Positions 31,738 through 45,048 of a DNA stretch of 64,000 nt are shown here, piece after piece. The DNA lies in assembly GCA_028564925.1 (NCBI GenBank), contig CM053030.1:266238199-266302198 (forward strand), in the 5' to 3' direction. Source of the DNA: Lithobates sylvaticus. Its lineage: Eukaryota > Chordata > Amphibia > Anura > Ranidae. The stretch's first letter is position 1. Every line of letters begins with the position of its first letter. The notes beneath the pieces are model-generated. The model had not been told where the DNA came from. It searched no databases and worked only from the letters and a program-made list of their open reading frames with translations. Position numbers and translations under genes: made by a program.

Positions 31738-33341
31738 CGAAGGGACCCCTGGAATGAGGGATATCCCGCAGTGAGATGCCCATGGTTCCCATACAACTTC
31801 AAATTTTTGAGTGGTGTCCAGTAGTATACTGGCTAGCTTCTCCTGGGTCATTATCCATGAGATCTTACTGACTATTGCTCTGAAGGCAATCTTCGGGCGT
31901 TTCCAGGCCCTTGCAATGGTCAGTTTAGCTCCCAGTAGAATAAAGTGAATCAACCTTCGCTTGGGCCCGGAAACGTTCGGAATGTTAGCATTCAAGAGAG
32001 CAACTGCTGCAGTCCTAGGAACCGAACAGTTTGTGACCTTGGTGATTAAGGAGAATATTTTTGCCCATAGTGGCCTTATTCTGGGGCATTCCCACCAGAT
32101 GTGTACCAATGTTCCCCTCAACTGACACCCTCTGAAACAGCAAGGGTCCGCCGAGGGATACATCGCTGCTAACCTAGATGGGGTCATGTACCATCTCATG
32201 AGAACTTTAACGTTTGCTTCCATTAGAGAAATATTAAGAATACCCTTAAAGGCTTTAGAACCCGCCTGGTGCCAGGTGTCTAAGTCCCATACTTGATGGA
32301 GATCAGCCTCCCAATCAGACATGTAAGTGGATTTACTGGAGGGTTGTGTGAGCGACGAGTATATTACCGAAATGCCGCCCCTCCGGCCCTCGGCTTGACC
32401 ACACCACAGTTCGTAATCGGTGAATTTGGGGGGGTAGAGGTTTTTCTGTCCAAATCTCGTGTAAAAAGTGTGATATTTGATCAAATCTGGAATTTCAGAG
32501 GTTGGCATTTCTAGTTTGTGGAGTGCAGAAATTTAGGGTGAGAGGTCCTTTACTCGTAAAATAGTGTCCAATGCGGTACAGTCCCTTATCCAACCACCAC
32601 TGGAATGTCTTAATGACCATCCCGGGGCGGGAAGTTTGGGTTGCCAAAGATGTGGGAGAGAGGTCTAGCCTCCGAGATTAGGTTTGGATTATCACGAATT
32701 CTGTCCCAAAGGGCGTAGGACTGAGAGAGAGAAGGTGAAAGAATTGCTGGCCTTTGTTTTTGTGGGCACCATAATAGAAAGTCTAAAGTGTATTGGGGTA
32801 CTGCTTGCCTCTCCATATAGACCCAGTCTGGTTTTTCAGATGATGAAATAAACCGATGATAAATTGGGGCTAGTCTAGCTGCCTGATAGTATTTAAGAGG
32901 AGATACGGAAATGAAGAAAAAACTATTAAACCCAGTCCCCCCTTTTATTCCTATTGCAGGTATAGAGTTTGTTGGGGGATTCTAATAGCCCGATTTCCCC
33001 CATATGAACTTCAGGATTTAACTTTGTAGTGTCTTGAGATGATCTCTTCGAATGGGTTATTGGGAGGGACCTAAAGAAGTAAAGAATTCTAGGGAGCAGG
33101 GTCATTTTAATGGAATTAATTCTACCTAGCCAGGAGAGCTCATATTGTGACCATTTTTTCAGATCGTCCGCTAGCTTTTGAAATAGTGGGGGATAATTTT
33201 TATTGTATAGGGCTTCTATCCTGTCTGTGAGGGAAATCCCTAGGTATTGAGGGAATTTCCTAGGTATTCTCGTCTATTAATCTTGGTATAGGTACACTGT
33301 CCATGAAGTCAGAGATCGAGATACTCGGGGATTGTGGGGGA
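31738..33341 (-). mobile_element. LINE D fragment bracketed by a 35-bp direct repeat
   Basis: Minus-strand L1-type ORF2 sequence from the thumb to near the C-terminus. It is flanked by an exact 35-bp direct repeat at 31703-31737 and 33342-33376 (begins gcatttgtatactatagc). There is no poly(A) tail or 3' UTR: coding sequence runs straight into the repeat. Both ends are truncated, so this is not a standard LINE insertion. Confidence 0.85.
31738..33341 (-). pseudogene. LINE D ORF2 C-terminal half
   Basis: The best frame (about 32508-31738) encodes VKVLMRWYMTPSRLAAMYP, then CCFRGCQLRGTLVHIWWECP (the CCHC-like knuckle), AKLTIARAWKRP and a C-terminal tail, all typical of L1-clade ORF2. Upstream, other frames give NPNLISEARPLSHIFGNPNF (32610-32816) and the 'WLGRIN..MTLLPRILYFFRSLPI' equivalent at about 33060-33160. 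Several frameshifts and stops lie between. The RT catalytic region is absent. Confidence 0.88.
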
Positions 33342-33376
33342 GCATTTGTATACTATAGCAAACTGACAAGAGTGCC

Positions 33377-34030
33377 AGTGGGCATGAGCCATAGCAGGTA
33401 CAAACTATAAAGATGTTTTACTATTGAGGTTAGGTTCACACTATGTGTGGCACAGGGCACAGCAGGGGGTCCGGTGCGTCCTCGTTCACTGTTTCAGGTC
33501 CGAATTAGGTACCTGAATCCGGACCTGAAACGGAGCCAAAGATGCTCAGGACTCTTCTGCAGTGCGCTCCCCGGCCACCCTGGAGATATGTGAACGGGCT
33601 CCATAGAGAGCCAGTCACACTCTCCTGTAATGCGGATTGGATGCGGGGAAACAGCCATTGTACATGTTCACCACCACAGAAGCACAATGTCACAATAGTG
33701 ACACTGTACTGCTGCCTCGAGGCGGCCGCCATCTTGGATCCGCCGGCCGGATCCAGTAAAAAAATCTGTTCATATGGGGTGATGCCCTGTCGTGTGAGGA
33801 TTCTGTGGGCTCTCTTTATTTTTTTTTTTTTTTTACATACTGTCATCAGAGCAGTGCAGTGTTATTTTTATACTAGACTGCTCTGAGGAAGTGGGGTATT
33901 CGTTTTTGTTTTTTTTTGTACACTGTGATGGCTTACAGTAACGATGCCTGTATAGGCAATCATTTGTAACACTGTTCAAAGGCTTTAAAATTGGTCATAC
34001 AGACTGTGGCTCATCCTATCAATCAGACTT
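33377..34030. mobile_element. Unresolved small DNA-element debris
   Basis: Position 33480-33530 holds an inverted pair (aggtccgaattaggtacctgaatccggacct). Position 33832-33930 (acatactgtcatcagagcagtgcagtg) resembles 1440-1500 of the TTAA-type relic. T-runs occur at 33819 and 33905. Boundaries cannot be drawn. No gene. Confidence 0.4.
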
Positions 34031-34859
34031 TAGCTGGCCCATTATTTAAAGCCTAATTCCAGACTGAAAGAAAAAAGACCCCTGCATTATTTCCCCATTG
34101 CCTCTTGCCCAGACTGCAAGGGTTAAATGCTTGTTATTTCTGTGGGGTGATGAAATGGCAGAGTTGCTTACCTTCCCTCTGCTCTGGCTGGCTCTGGTGC
34201 TGTCCTCCCCTTCCTCCTTCACTCCAGGCTGTGGATGGTCCCCCAGCATTATCCCATACAATGCAAGGCAAATAACTCTGCATTGAATGTGGAGGAGACA
34301 GGCGACCACATATTGAAGCACCTTAGAGAGGAGGATCAGTCGCACCACTGGAGAGATCCTGCTGAAGTAAGAAATGATGGTAAGTATTACACCTTATTCC
34401 TTCATACCTAGAAAAAAAATGTATTTAACCCTTGCAGTGGGGTAGGGATTTTGACTTCTGGCATTATAGGCTGTTTTAGACTTGGCGTTGGGTCCCTCTC
34501 AAATTCAATGATTTTGAAGAGTAACCCCACGCAAAAAGACACAAAAGCTTGTCGACCCACCGAAAATCCATACCAGACCTTTATCCAACCATGCAGCTTG
34601 ACAGGTCAGTAAAGAGGGATAAGCATATGCCCTTCCTTCCTGAAACATACCAGGCCACATGCCATTAATGGGGGACACACTGGGTTTCCATGATGAAAAT
34701 GAGGACAAGGGCCTGGTGGTTGTGGGGTCTGCAGGCAGGGGTCTTGCCAGAATCTGGAAGTCCCCTTTAAAAACAAACTGGCCTGCAAAAACGCATAAAT
34801 GAGTAAAGTCACAAAAAAAGTGTAAAGTGTGAAAAAAAAACACTTTTTGACAAATCCTA
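34031..34859. other. Unassigned, repeat-like
   Basis: Segments such as ctgcaagggttaaatgc and aacccttgcagtgggg (about 34117 and 34430) form a loose inverted pair, suggesting a ~400-bp MITE at about 34040-34450. The rest is unassigned. No coding evidence. Confidence 0.35.
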
Positions 34860-35690
34860 TGTAGCACTAACCCCCGAAGGAGCTGCTGGTTTTATTGGGC
34901 TTACCGTTACCTTCTTGACCTTGTCTCCGTCTAGGGTTTCCCATGGTAGATGGCCTAAAGAAATGTAGAAACTGACATTATATTATTAACTTCCTTTTTG
35001 CGTTATTTATTCAAAAGATAAAACAGTCTCTTAAATGTAGGGTAGAGGGTTAAGATGAAAGTTCAGGTACTTTTGGAACTGCAAAAATAGGAAGTCTCTT
35101 ATAGAAGAAATCCAGAGAATAACTTCTCACAACTGGATTATCCCAACCCCCCGGATAGACCTCCTCTCACTGGGCCTAGCAGCCGACAGGGTGTTAGGTA
35201 AAGCAAAGTCTCTGCCACAGACTTGAATGTAGAACACTTGAGTAAAGTCTCTGCCACAGACTTGAATGTAGAACACTTGAGCAAAGTCTCTGCCACAGAC
35301 TTGAATGTAGAACACTTGAGCAAAGTCTCTGCCCCAGACTTGAATGTAACTGAGGGACTTAGACAAATTTAGAGAGCTATCATACGGTACCAGTATCTCG
35401 CAGCCAGTCCAGCGATACCGTATGAGTGTAGATCCATTTAGTGTCCTTCAACTGAGCCTCCAAGCTCCTTCAGAGAAACCAGCCTTGTGCATGGCCTTCT
35501 CCCGAAGAGTCCTCCCCAGGATGCTTCTCCAGTTGCTGGGCCTCTCCTTAGATGAGACGGCACTGGACCACTGTTGAATCCTCAGGACTCAATATCCATT
35601 CGAGCCTGTCCCTGCATCTGCTTCGCCTCGGGCTATCCAGCCACGAGACTCAGAGTTGCATGGATCCGCACCCCAGGACAGGGAACCCTC
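34860..35690. mobile_element. Possible LTR-type fossil
   Basis: Begins TGTAGCACTAACCC, like the LTR-type start at 50909, and has the low-complexity, CT-rich texture of LTR sequence. It contains a short tandem array. No paired repeat or internal domain is visible. A solo or partial old copy. Family not determined. Confidence 0.35.
35200..35347 (-). repeat. 39-bp tandem repeat, ~3.7 copies
   Basis: The unit agtctctgccacagactt plus gaatgtagaacacttgag.. recurs every 39 bp with very few differences. 39 is divisible by 3, so 13-residue peptide repeats appear on the minus strand. These are not a gene. Confidence 0.85.
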
Positions 35691-35835
35691 CCTTCTAGAT
35701 TGTAAGCTCCAACGAGCAGGGCCCTCTGATCCCTCCTGTATTGATTTGTATTGTAATTGTACTGTCTACCCTTATGTTGTAAAGCGCTGCGCAAACTGTT
35801 GGCGCTATATAAATCCTGAATAATAATAATAATGA
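35691..35835 (+). mobile_element. SINE/LINE 3'-tail fragment with (AAT)n end
   Basis: The sequence runs tctagattgtaagctc, gagcagggccctctga, gtaaagcgctgcgcaaa, ttggcgctatataaat and (aat)5. I recognise this as the conserved tail shared by several vertebrate SINE/L2-type repeats in fish and frogs. The exact family needs a library search. Confidence 0.6.
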
Positions 35836-36440
35836 AAAAATGCTAAGTCCATACATATGTGATAGCAAACGTAAAAAAACTTGTACAAAAAAGTGCAAGT
35901 GCAAAAACCATAAAAAACACAGTTCTTTGTGGCAGACTGTTTTGGGCTTTGACTAGAAACACAAATGTTGATTGATGTGGAAATAAATGCAAGTGACGTG
36001 ATCTTCAGTGATCATACTATTGACATGCTTGTTATATCCAACCGTGACTCTGAATCATGCATGGGTGAAATCCGGACACCCCTTATGGTAATAAGCTCAC
36101 CTCAGAGCGTGTGACCAGCTTTTACACTGAGTCAAAACACGCATATGAACCTCTATAGGTTTCTCAGCTGTTTCACTGGATCAGGGAAATCCTCAATGCA
36201 AATGATCTCAGAGGCGCATGAAAAAAAGGAAAAAGACTAATAGTGCAATACCGTTTTCAAAATTGAATAAATAAGTTAAAAACCACTCCCCCGCCGGGGT
36301 ACTCACATGTATAAGGTGCGTCAGTGCACCGTACTTCATAAAGCTTAATAGAATACTGCAACTCTAGGCAGGTGTACTGTCTCTTACTCCGTCCTGGGCC
36401 CTCCCCTCACCTACGCGTGTCGATACTCAGGGTGTGACGT
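35836..36440 (-). mobile_element. PLE terminal-repeat-like debris
   Basis: The minus strand near 36440-36405 reads catgaggaagatacgtcaca and then cgacacgcgtagg. This resembles a decayed hammerhead (ATGAGGAAG in place of the first core box, CACGCGT in place of GAAACGCGT). The rest is A/T-rich with no domain. The assignment is inference and weak. Confidence 0.35.
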
Positions 36441-36771
36441 ATCTTCCTCATGTGGATAGATATTTCGGCTCAGATCTTTGACTTGCTTAAATCTTTGCCT
36501 TGCTTAATCACTTTCTCCACTGTCAACGCCTCTCCTGGAGGAAAGTCAGAGGCATTCGCTTTCTTTTTTTTTCTATTGGGTGAAGAGCAGGTTGTTCTGC
36601 TAATTGCACAGTACCTACTGTTGCCGAGTATATACACTACTTGGGGTCTTGGATAACTTGCCAAACTCTGAGAATTTTTTTTTTTCCCTTGGTGTTGTGT
36701 TGGTATTTGCCTCCCTCCCCCCCTCATCACAAGTCCCCCACACTTTTGGTCTGTAATAATTAAATGTTAAG

Positions 36772-39700
36772 ATGACCAGGATAACTCTGACCTTGTATAA
36801 TGTGAAGGGGTTAAATAGCCCAGAGAAACGTACTAGACTACTGGCGGAACTGGGGAGAATTAAATCTCAAATTATATTTCTACAAGAGACACATTTCAGA
36901 AAGGACAAAATTCCAAGACTGGGGAACTGGAGGTTTCCTATAGTGTACCATAGTGCCTCTCAGACTACAAAGGCAAGTGGAGTAGCAATAATTTTCGCTA
37001 AGCATATACCGTGGAAAGAATCCAAGATAATTACTGATGACGCAGGACGTCTCCTTTATTATAAAGGGATTTCTGGGCGAGCAAAAGGTTACTTTAGTTA
37101 ACCTATATCTACCGAATGAGGATCAAGTTGTAGCCCTTGAGACATGTTTAAATTTAGTACTCCAAAATAAAGAAGGGATCCTGATATTGGGAGGGGATTT
37201 GAATATGGCGTTAGATCCTACTCTTGATGTCTCAAAGGGGGCCTCACATCTGTCGTACGCAAAATTGTGCAGAGCGAGGAGACTGCTACAGGACTTGCAA
37301 TTAATGGACAGCTGGATAACCCTCCATGTACTCGACAGGGATTACCCATTCTTCTCAGCAAAACATAAGACATACAGTAGAATCGACTATGTCTTTATAT
37401 CCCAGAATGCCCTGTCGTGGATATTGAAGGCCTCCATAGGTTAATTTCCACTATCGGATCATGCACCGACTAACTGTGTAATAGTATGGAGAGATCCAGG
37501 TCCCCGGGAATGGAATTGGAAGATCAACGAGACACTACTGAAGAAATCAGAGTATGAGAAACAGATAGCCCGAGAATTAGAATCCTTCTTTGTAATTGAT
37601 GAATCCGATGAAATAACCCCATTTTGTATATGGGAAGCGCATAAATGTTATATTAGAGGAGTTTTCATATCTTTAGGAGCCTATATGAAACACTCTCTGG
37701 GCGCTAAGCTAGATTGCTTGCTCAGAGAAATCCGGGTATTAGAGCTGGCACACAAGAAATCACTGGCACAGCAGACTGAGGAGAAATTTGTGCGTTTACG
37801 CAAAGAATTTAATTTGCTATTAATGGATAAAGCAAAAGCTAAGCTAACCCGATGCAGGCGAGCATTTTATGGGTACGGAACCATATTGAGCATATCAAAA
37901 CTCAAGGTGATGTATTAGTTAACTCCTCACAGGCAATTGCAAAGGCATTCAGAGATTATTATACTAGTCTGTATCAGATAGACGGTCAAGTACCTACCTC
38001 AATGATATCTAATGGAAGGGGAGACAGCAAAGGAATATAGATTGGCGTCAGGAATGCCTAGGCTGACTGAAGAGGGAGCAGGGGATTTAGATGGACCGAT
38101 TACATTAGAAGAATTCCTAGAAGCCCTTAAATCATTAAAACCAGGCAAGGCTCCAGGCCCTGACGGGTACACCTTGCTCTATTACAAGACCTTTATTGTA
38201 GAATTGGCACCAAAGTTTCTAGCTGCGTTTAATTTGATACGGGATGGGCAGGCAATGCCGGCAGAAACATTAATGGCTCACATAACAGTAATTCCTAAGG
38301 AGGGAAAAGATCCATCACAATGCGCCAGCTATCGCCCAATCTCATTGTTAAATGTGGATCTCAAGATCCTTACGAAAATACTCGCCACTAGATTACTGAC
38401 GTACATTCCCTCCTTAACCACATTACGACTGGCGCACACAGATGTACGTCAGCAGAATGGCACGGACAGGCAAATGGGCGTACCTGTACATCCCTTTGAA
38501 TTTGCCGCCGTGCCATCACATGCGCGCCGCCATTGCGAGCTGCGTGAGTCGGGTCGCGGGACCCGCGGACTCGATCGCCGCGGGGATACTGGCGATCGTC
38601 TCACGGGGAGGAAGAATAATGTCGCAGTCATGATAAAAATCGCAGATTGCCGCCATTACTAGTAAAAAAAAAACGATTAATAAAAATGCCATAAAACAAA
38701 CCCCTATTTTGTAGACGCTATAACTTTTGTGCAAACCAATCAATAAACGCTAATTGCGATTTTTTTTTTTTACCAAAAAATATGTAGAAGAATACGTATC
38801 GGCCTAAACTGTGGAAAAAAAATTTTTTTATATATTTTTGGGGGATATTTATTATAGCAAAAAGTAAAAAATAATGTGTTTTTTTTCAAAATTTTAATTG
38901 TTTATAGCGCAAAAAATAAAAACCGCAGGTGATCAAATACCACCAAAAGAAAGCTCTATTTGTGGGAAAAAAAAGGAATTTTGTGTGGGAGCCACGGCGC
39001 GCAATTGTCAGTTAAAGCAACGCAGTGCCGAAACGCAAAAAGTGCTCTGGCCTTTTGCCAGCGAAATGGTCTGGAAGTGGTTAATACATCCTGACCAAGT
39101 GGGGTTTACCCCTGACAGAGAAGGTAGAGAAAATACGCAAAGGGTCTTAAGTGCCATACATTATTCTCAACACCATCAAAAACCCTTAGTGCTTATATCT
39201 ACAGATGCAGAAAAAGCTTTTTATAGAGTAGACTGGACATTCCTGAGAGCCACGTTACAAGATATAGGACTGAGAAGGGGGATGCAGAACTGGATTACGA
39301 GCTTATACTCTTGCCCGAGAGCAAGGGTTAAGATAAACGATATAATGTCGGAGCCCTTTTCTATATGTAATGGAACGCGGCAGGGATGTCCACTCTCGCC
39401 TATCATTTTTATCCTTACGTTAGAACCCTTTTTAAGAACTATACGAGCCAATCCAGATATCAGGGGCATTGCAATAGAGGGAAAAGAACACAAACTGGCT
39501 GCATATGCAGATGATCTGCTATTTTTTATAACCTCCCCAGTTATATCTCTCCCATCTCTATTATCTGAAATACGCATATATGGAGGAATGTCCAACTTTA
39601 AGGTAAACTACAGTAAATCAGAAGCGATGGGAGTAGAAGTGAATATTGTTTTACAAAATCAGCTATCTACTGACTTCGCTTTAAGATGGACAGACTCCCA

Positions 39701-40900
39701 TATATGCTATTTAGGGACTAAAATACCAAAAAATTAAGTACAGTGTTTGAACTAAATTTTGCACCATTGGCAAAACAGATTAAATTTGAATTTCAGCAGT
39801 GGGATAAGGAAATCTTTACGTTGACAGAATTAATATTATAAAAATGAACGTAATGCCAAGATTATTATACCTGTTCCAGACCTTGCCGATGAAGATATCC
39901 ACAGGGTTCGTGGAGGATCTGAGAGCAAGGTTTGCGAGGTTTATCTAGGCGGGAAAACCAGTTCATAGAGATATTTTAACCCTACCAAAAGAAAGAGGAG
40001 CAATTCCCGGATCCAGTTGGCTATTATGAAGCAACACATTTAGCACGAGTAATGGACTGGTGTGTATTCCAAAAGGATAAGCCATGGATATATATGGAAC
40101 TAGCAATGACTATTATACCCTTGGAGGGAATAGCATGGCTCTTGGATGCAAAGATACCACAGACTGTGATGAGACACCATACAGTGTGTGCTACGCTTCG
40201 ATCTATTAAAAATACGTTTAAGAAAACTAAGGTGTTGACACATCCAAGTCCAATGAGCCCAATACTGGGTAATCCGAATTTTGAGCCAGGCATAACAGAC
40301 CAGGGTTTTAAGGATTTGAGGTGACGGGGAATTAGAAGGCTTCTGCATTTGTCAATAGACAATCATATGATGACTAGTGGGGAGATTGAAAAGGTGCTCA
40401 TAGGGGATCTAGACAAATACAGCTTAACGCCTTCCTTCGATCAATAACATCGCGAATGTCAGTGGTACGTACACCATCGAAGTTTGCGCAGATATGTTCA
40501 AAGAGGGAACCAGTGAGACACTCATTATCATTAATGTACTCCTTACTTATTGAGTTGAAAGCCCCACAAGAATTGGCCTTTATTCAAGCATGGAAAAGGG
40601 ATTTGGGGGTAACATTCTCCAAAGCACAGAAAAGGTCTCAATGGCAACCAGATATCAAGAAGGGGGGTATAACATTAGGTGGTACAGACCCCCCGACAGT
40701 ATTGAATCGGATATTCCCAAAAGTATCCAACCTCTGTTGGCGATGTCTGGGAGTGTCCGAAAGAATTTTGGAAGATGGTCTCTGAAACAATCAATGAAAT
40801 TGTGGAAGTGTCTCTTGGAGAAAATCCAGCAGCTTTTTTACTACATGATATCCCGGTATCCACTGAAAAATACAAACATTCCCTCTTGAGGCATCTGCTT
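36772..40900 (+). pseudogene. LINE C ORF2: endonuclease and reverse transcriptase
   Basis: Begins MTRITLTLYNVKGLNSPEK. Endonuclease: FLQETHF, ILGGDLNMAL, SRIDYVFISQ and (after a stop at 37442) LSDHAPTN. RT: KAPGPDGYTLLYYK, CASYRPISLLNVDLKIL, then, beyond the nested element, HPDQVGFTPDREG, STDAEKAFYRVDW, NGTRQGCPLSPIIF, AAYADDLLFF (catalytic YADD kept) and NFKVNYSKSEAM. Downstream, PRLLYLFQTLP marks the thumb, after which frames break often up to a C-terminal LCWRCLGVSE-like knuckle near 40735. Frameshifts occur near 37.08, 37.9 and 38.0 kb, with many stops after 39737. Confidence 0.9.
38418..39080. mobile_element. TTAA-flanked non-autonomous element inserted in LINE C
   Basis: TTAA at 38414-38417 and 39081-39084. 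Termini ccacattacgactggc and ...ctggaagtgg. It holds the same two modules as 29128-30054, in reverse order (gtacctgtacatccct first, then caaatagagctttcttttgg reverse-complemented). Removing the element and one TTAA joins IPSL to IHPDQVGF, the standard uninterrupted RT sequence. This proves a precise insertion. 663 bp, non-coding. Confidence 0.92.
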
Positions 40901-41520
40901 ACGGCAGCAAAAGCTTGTATCCCGGCTCTTTGAAAAGCACTGCATCCCCAACTAGATCACAATGGCTTGGCAGAATAACAGAAATCCAGCAAATGGAAAA
41001 TCTTACTATGATGTTGAGAGAGCAGGAGGATACATTTTGGAAAGTCTGGACTCCCTATATTAGATACAGGGAACAAAATCCCTAAATAAAATCTTTAAAA
41101 TTAGGTAGTATTAAATAAACCTTGGTTGCTCATTCAGGGTAATGATTGGTAGTTGTGGCGGGGAGATGGAGGAGGGTGGACGGTATGGAGGGGCAGAGTA
41201 TACTTTTTTTTATTTTTTATTATCCTACTTTTTTTTCTCTTCTTTTTATTATTTTATCTTAACTTCGGTTGGGTCTTTTTCTTCTGTGGAGGATAATCAG
41301 GGCTGTCCCTGATAACGGAAAATGTAACAAGGGTAGAAATTAAGCGGAATTATATTAGAGTATTATGGAAATGTGAATAAGTGATGAATTAGGCTAAAGA
41401 TAGCATAATCTCCCTATAGTAATTAACGTGTGTTGAGAGGATGAAAGTTGTAAAATAGAGGGCATGTTGTGTTGATGTATTCACATGTAACGCTGTATTA
41501 CTATCTTTGTGAAAAAAAAA

Positions 41521-42769
41521 TAATAATTTATATATATAAAAGTAGTGATGTCATTGACCATATTTGGTCAATCTCATTGCCAAAATATGGCCATGTGGCC
41601 ATATTTAGTTAGCGATGTCCGCCCTATCCCTGCCTCTTTGTTTACATAGTTGGGGATTCTTGGTCAGCAAATGAATGTGGCCAGTTGGTGTCGCTGATTG
41701 CTAAGGATGTAACTGGGTTCATTACTATTGAGAGAGATAACAGAGGAATCTGTCATTTATAGTAGTGGTGGAAAAACTAAAAACCCGGCGTTAGACACTG
41801 ACTGAACCAAGAGCTCATCCCTACTGGTTAACTATGGAAAATCTTCCATCTATATAAATAAAGTTAAGTTTGTGTTTCTTCTGTTTCATTAATATACCAT
41901 TTAAAATGGGCTAACTTTTGGGGAAATACTGCAGGACCTGGTCCTATGTTGGATTTTTTATACTGACACCCTAATATAAACATAAAAACCTAAAGTTAAA
42001 GTATGAAGAATACATACTTTCTCATGGGAGCAATCATATACAACTATCAAGGCCTAGTAGGGATCATACGTGGCTAAATTCTACCTAACACTAAAACAAA
42101 CAAAACATGTTTTGGGCATAGTTTTAGTTTACAATGTCCCTTTCCTACAACATTATTCCTTAATAGTATTTTTTTAAAAGCTGGACTCTCTTTTCTGAAA
42201 GTTCAACTGAAATTTACTGTACTAGAGTGCACTACTATGCCAGACATAAGTAGATTTATATCTCCCCTGAATTTCATTATTCAATTTGTTTTCATGGCTG
42301 TTAATTTAGTCTGGACCACAGGGAGAAATTCTCCTTGCTTGTGGTTTGGGTGACTGCCTGCGAGACTAGGAGTTCCTGTGGAAGGTGTACTGGCACTAAA
42401 GACAGAAAAGACATCACCAGCCAAAACCACCACCCAAAATTGTATATTTCATTTTTACCTTTTATACAGTATTTTGCCTTTATATTGAAATCCAGTGTCA
42501 AATATATAAGATGTTGAGTATTTTTATGAAAATCAGCATCATAAAAGTATACTTATAATAGGTATCTGATCATCAAAAATGTATCAGAGATTCTATTTTA
42601 ACTCATTTTCACATTTCTTAAAACAAAAGTGTTTTTCTTTTATTTTTTTTTATAAATCTGTCATTTCATATTACTAAACTAGAAAACAGAGGATCTCTGT
42701 GGAAGGACAAATCAATAATTACTTGACTCTTTAGGTCTAGTGCACTATGACTTAAGCTCTATGATTAAA
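41521..42769. other. Unassigned non-coding sequence
   Basis: A/T-rich. A small repeat cluster of atatttggtca / atatggccatgtggccatat lies at 41560-41620. No gene or family recognised. Confidence 0.45.
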
Positions 42770-43265
42770 ATAATTTTCCAAAAACATGTGGCAACAAATG
42801 AGAACTGCAAAATATTTGCCATGCCTCTTATCAAATACCTTGGCGTGTCATGTGGGGGGTATCTGTACTATCTTGGCATTTTAGGGAAAATGTGATAGAT
42901 AGTCAGCAAATCAAATGCGCAAGTCATGCCCTTTGAAAACCTGAAGATACTGATTGGATTTTGGGACACGATTTGCGGATAGGCTCCCGAAAAGCCTCAA
43001 AGATGTGGTATCCCAATACTCAGGAGAAGTAGCAGAATATGTTTTAGGGTGTAATATACCCATGACGTGTGTGAGAAAGATTTCAGTAAAGTGACAACTT
43101 TGTGTAAAAAAAAAAAGAAAGATCTTCCAAAGACTCAACATGCCTCTCAGCAAATACCTTGGGGTATATCTACTTTCCAAAAAGAGGTAATTTGGGGGGT
43201 GTTCATACTGTCCTGGCATTTTAGGGCTACCGAAAATGTGATAGGTAGTCAGGAAATCCAGTGTA

Positions 43266-44881
<1,616 letters not shown>

Positions 44882-45048
44882 TATTTAATGCCCTTTGAAA
44901 GTCTGAAGGTAGTCATTGGATTTTCGGCCCCTGCACATGGCTAGACTTACAAAAATTATCACACATGTGGTATCCCCATACTCAGGAGAAGTAGCAGAAT
45001 GTGTTTCAGGGTGTAATTCCATGTATACCAATGACATGTGTTAGAAAT

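Larger units (their letters stand above)
36441..41520 (+). mobile_element. LINE C: L1-type LINE with complete ORF2 region, split by a TTAA element
   Basis: Plus-strand LINE covering a short segment upstream of ORF2, the whole ORF2 region (36772 to about 41090) and a 3' UTR ending in an A-run at about 41511-41519. ORF1 is absent, so it is 5'-truncated. It is interrupted by the 663-bp element at 38418-39080. I could not find a target duplication. It carries more lesions than LINE A, so it is older. Confidence 0.85.

Noticed and set aside
38012-38662. 216-codon frame taken as one protein
   Set aside because: Its last third is the TTAA element, not LINE sequence. The same applies to the first 60 codons of the frame at 38898-39737.
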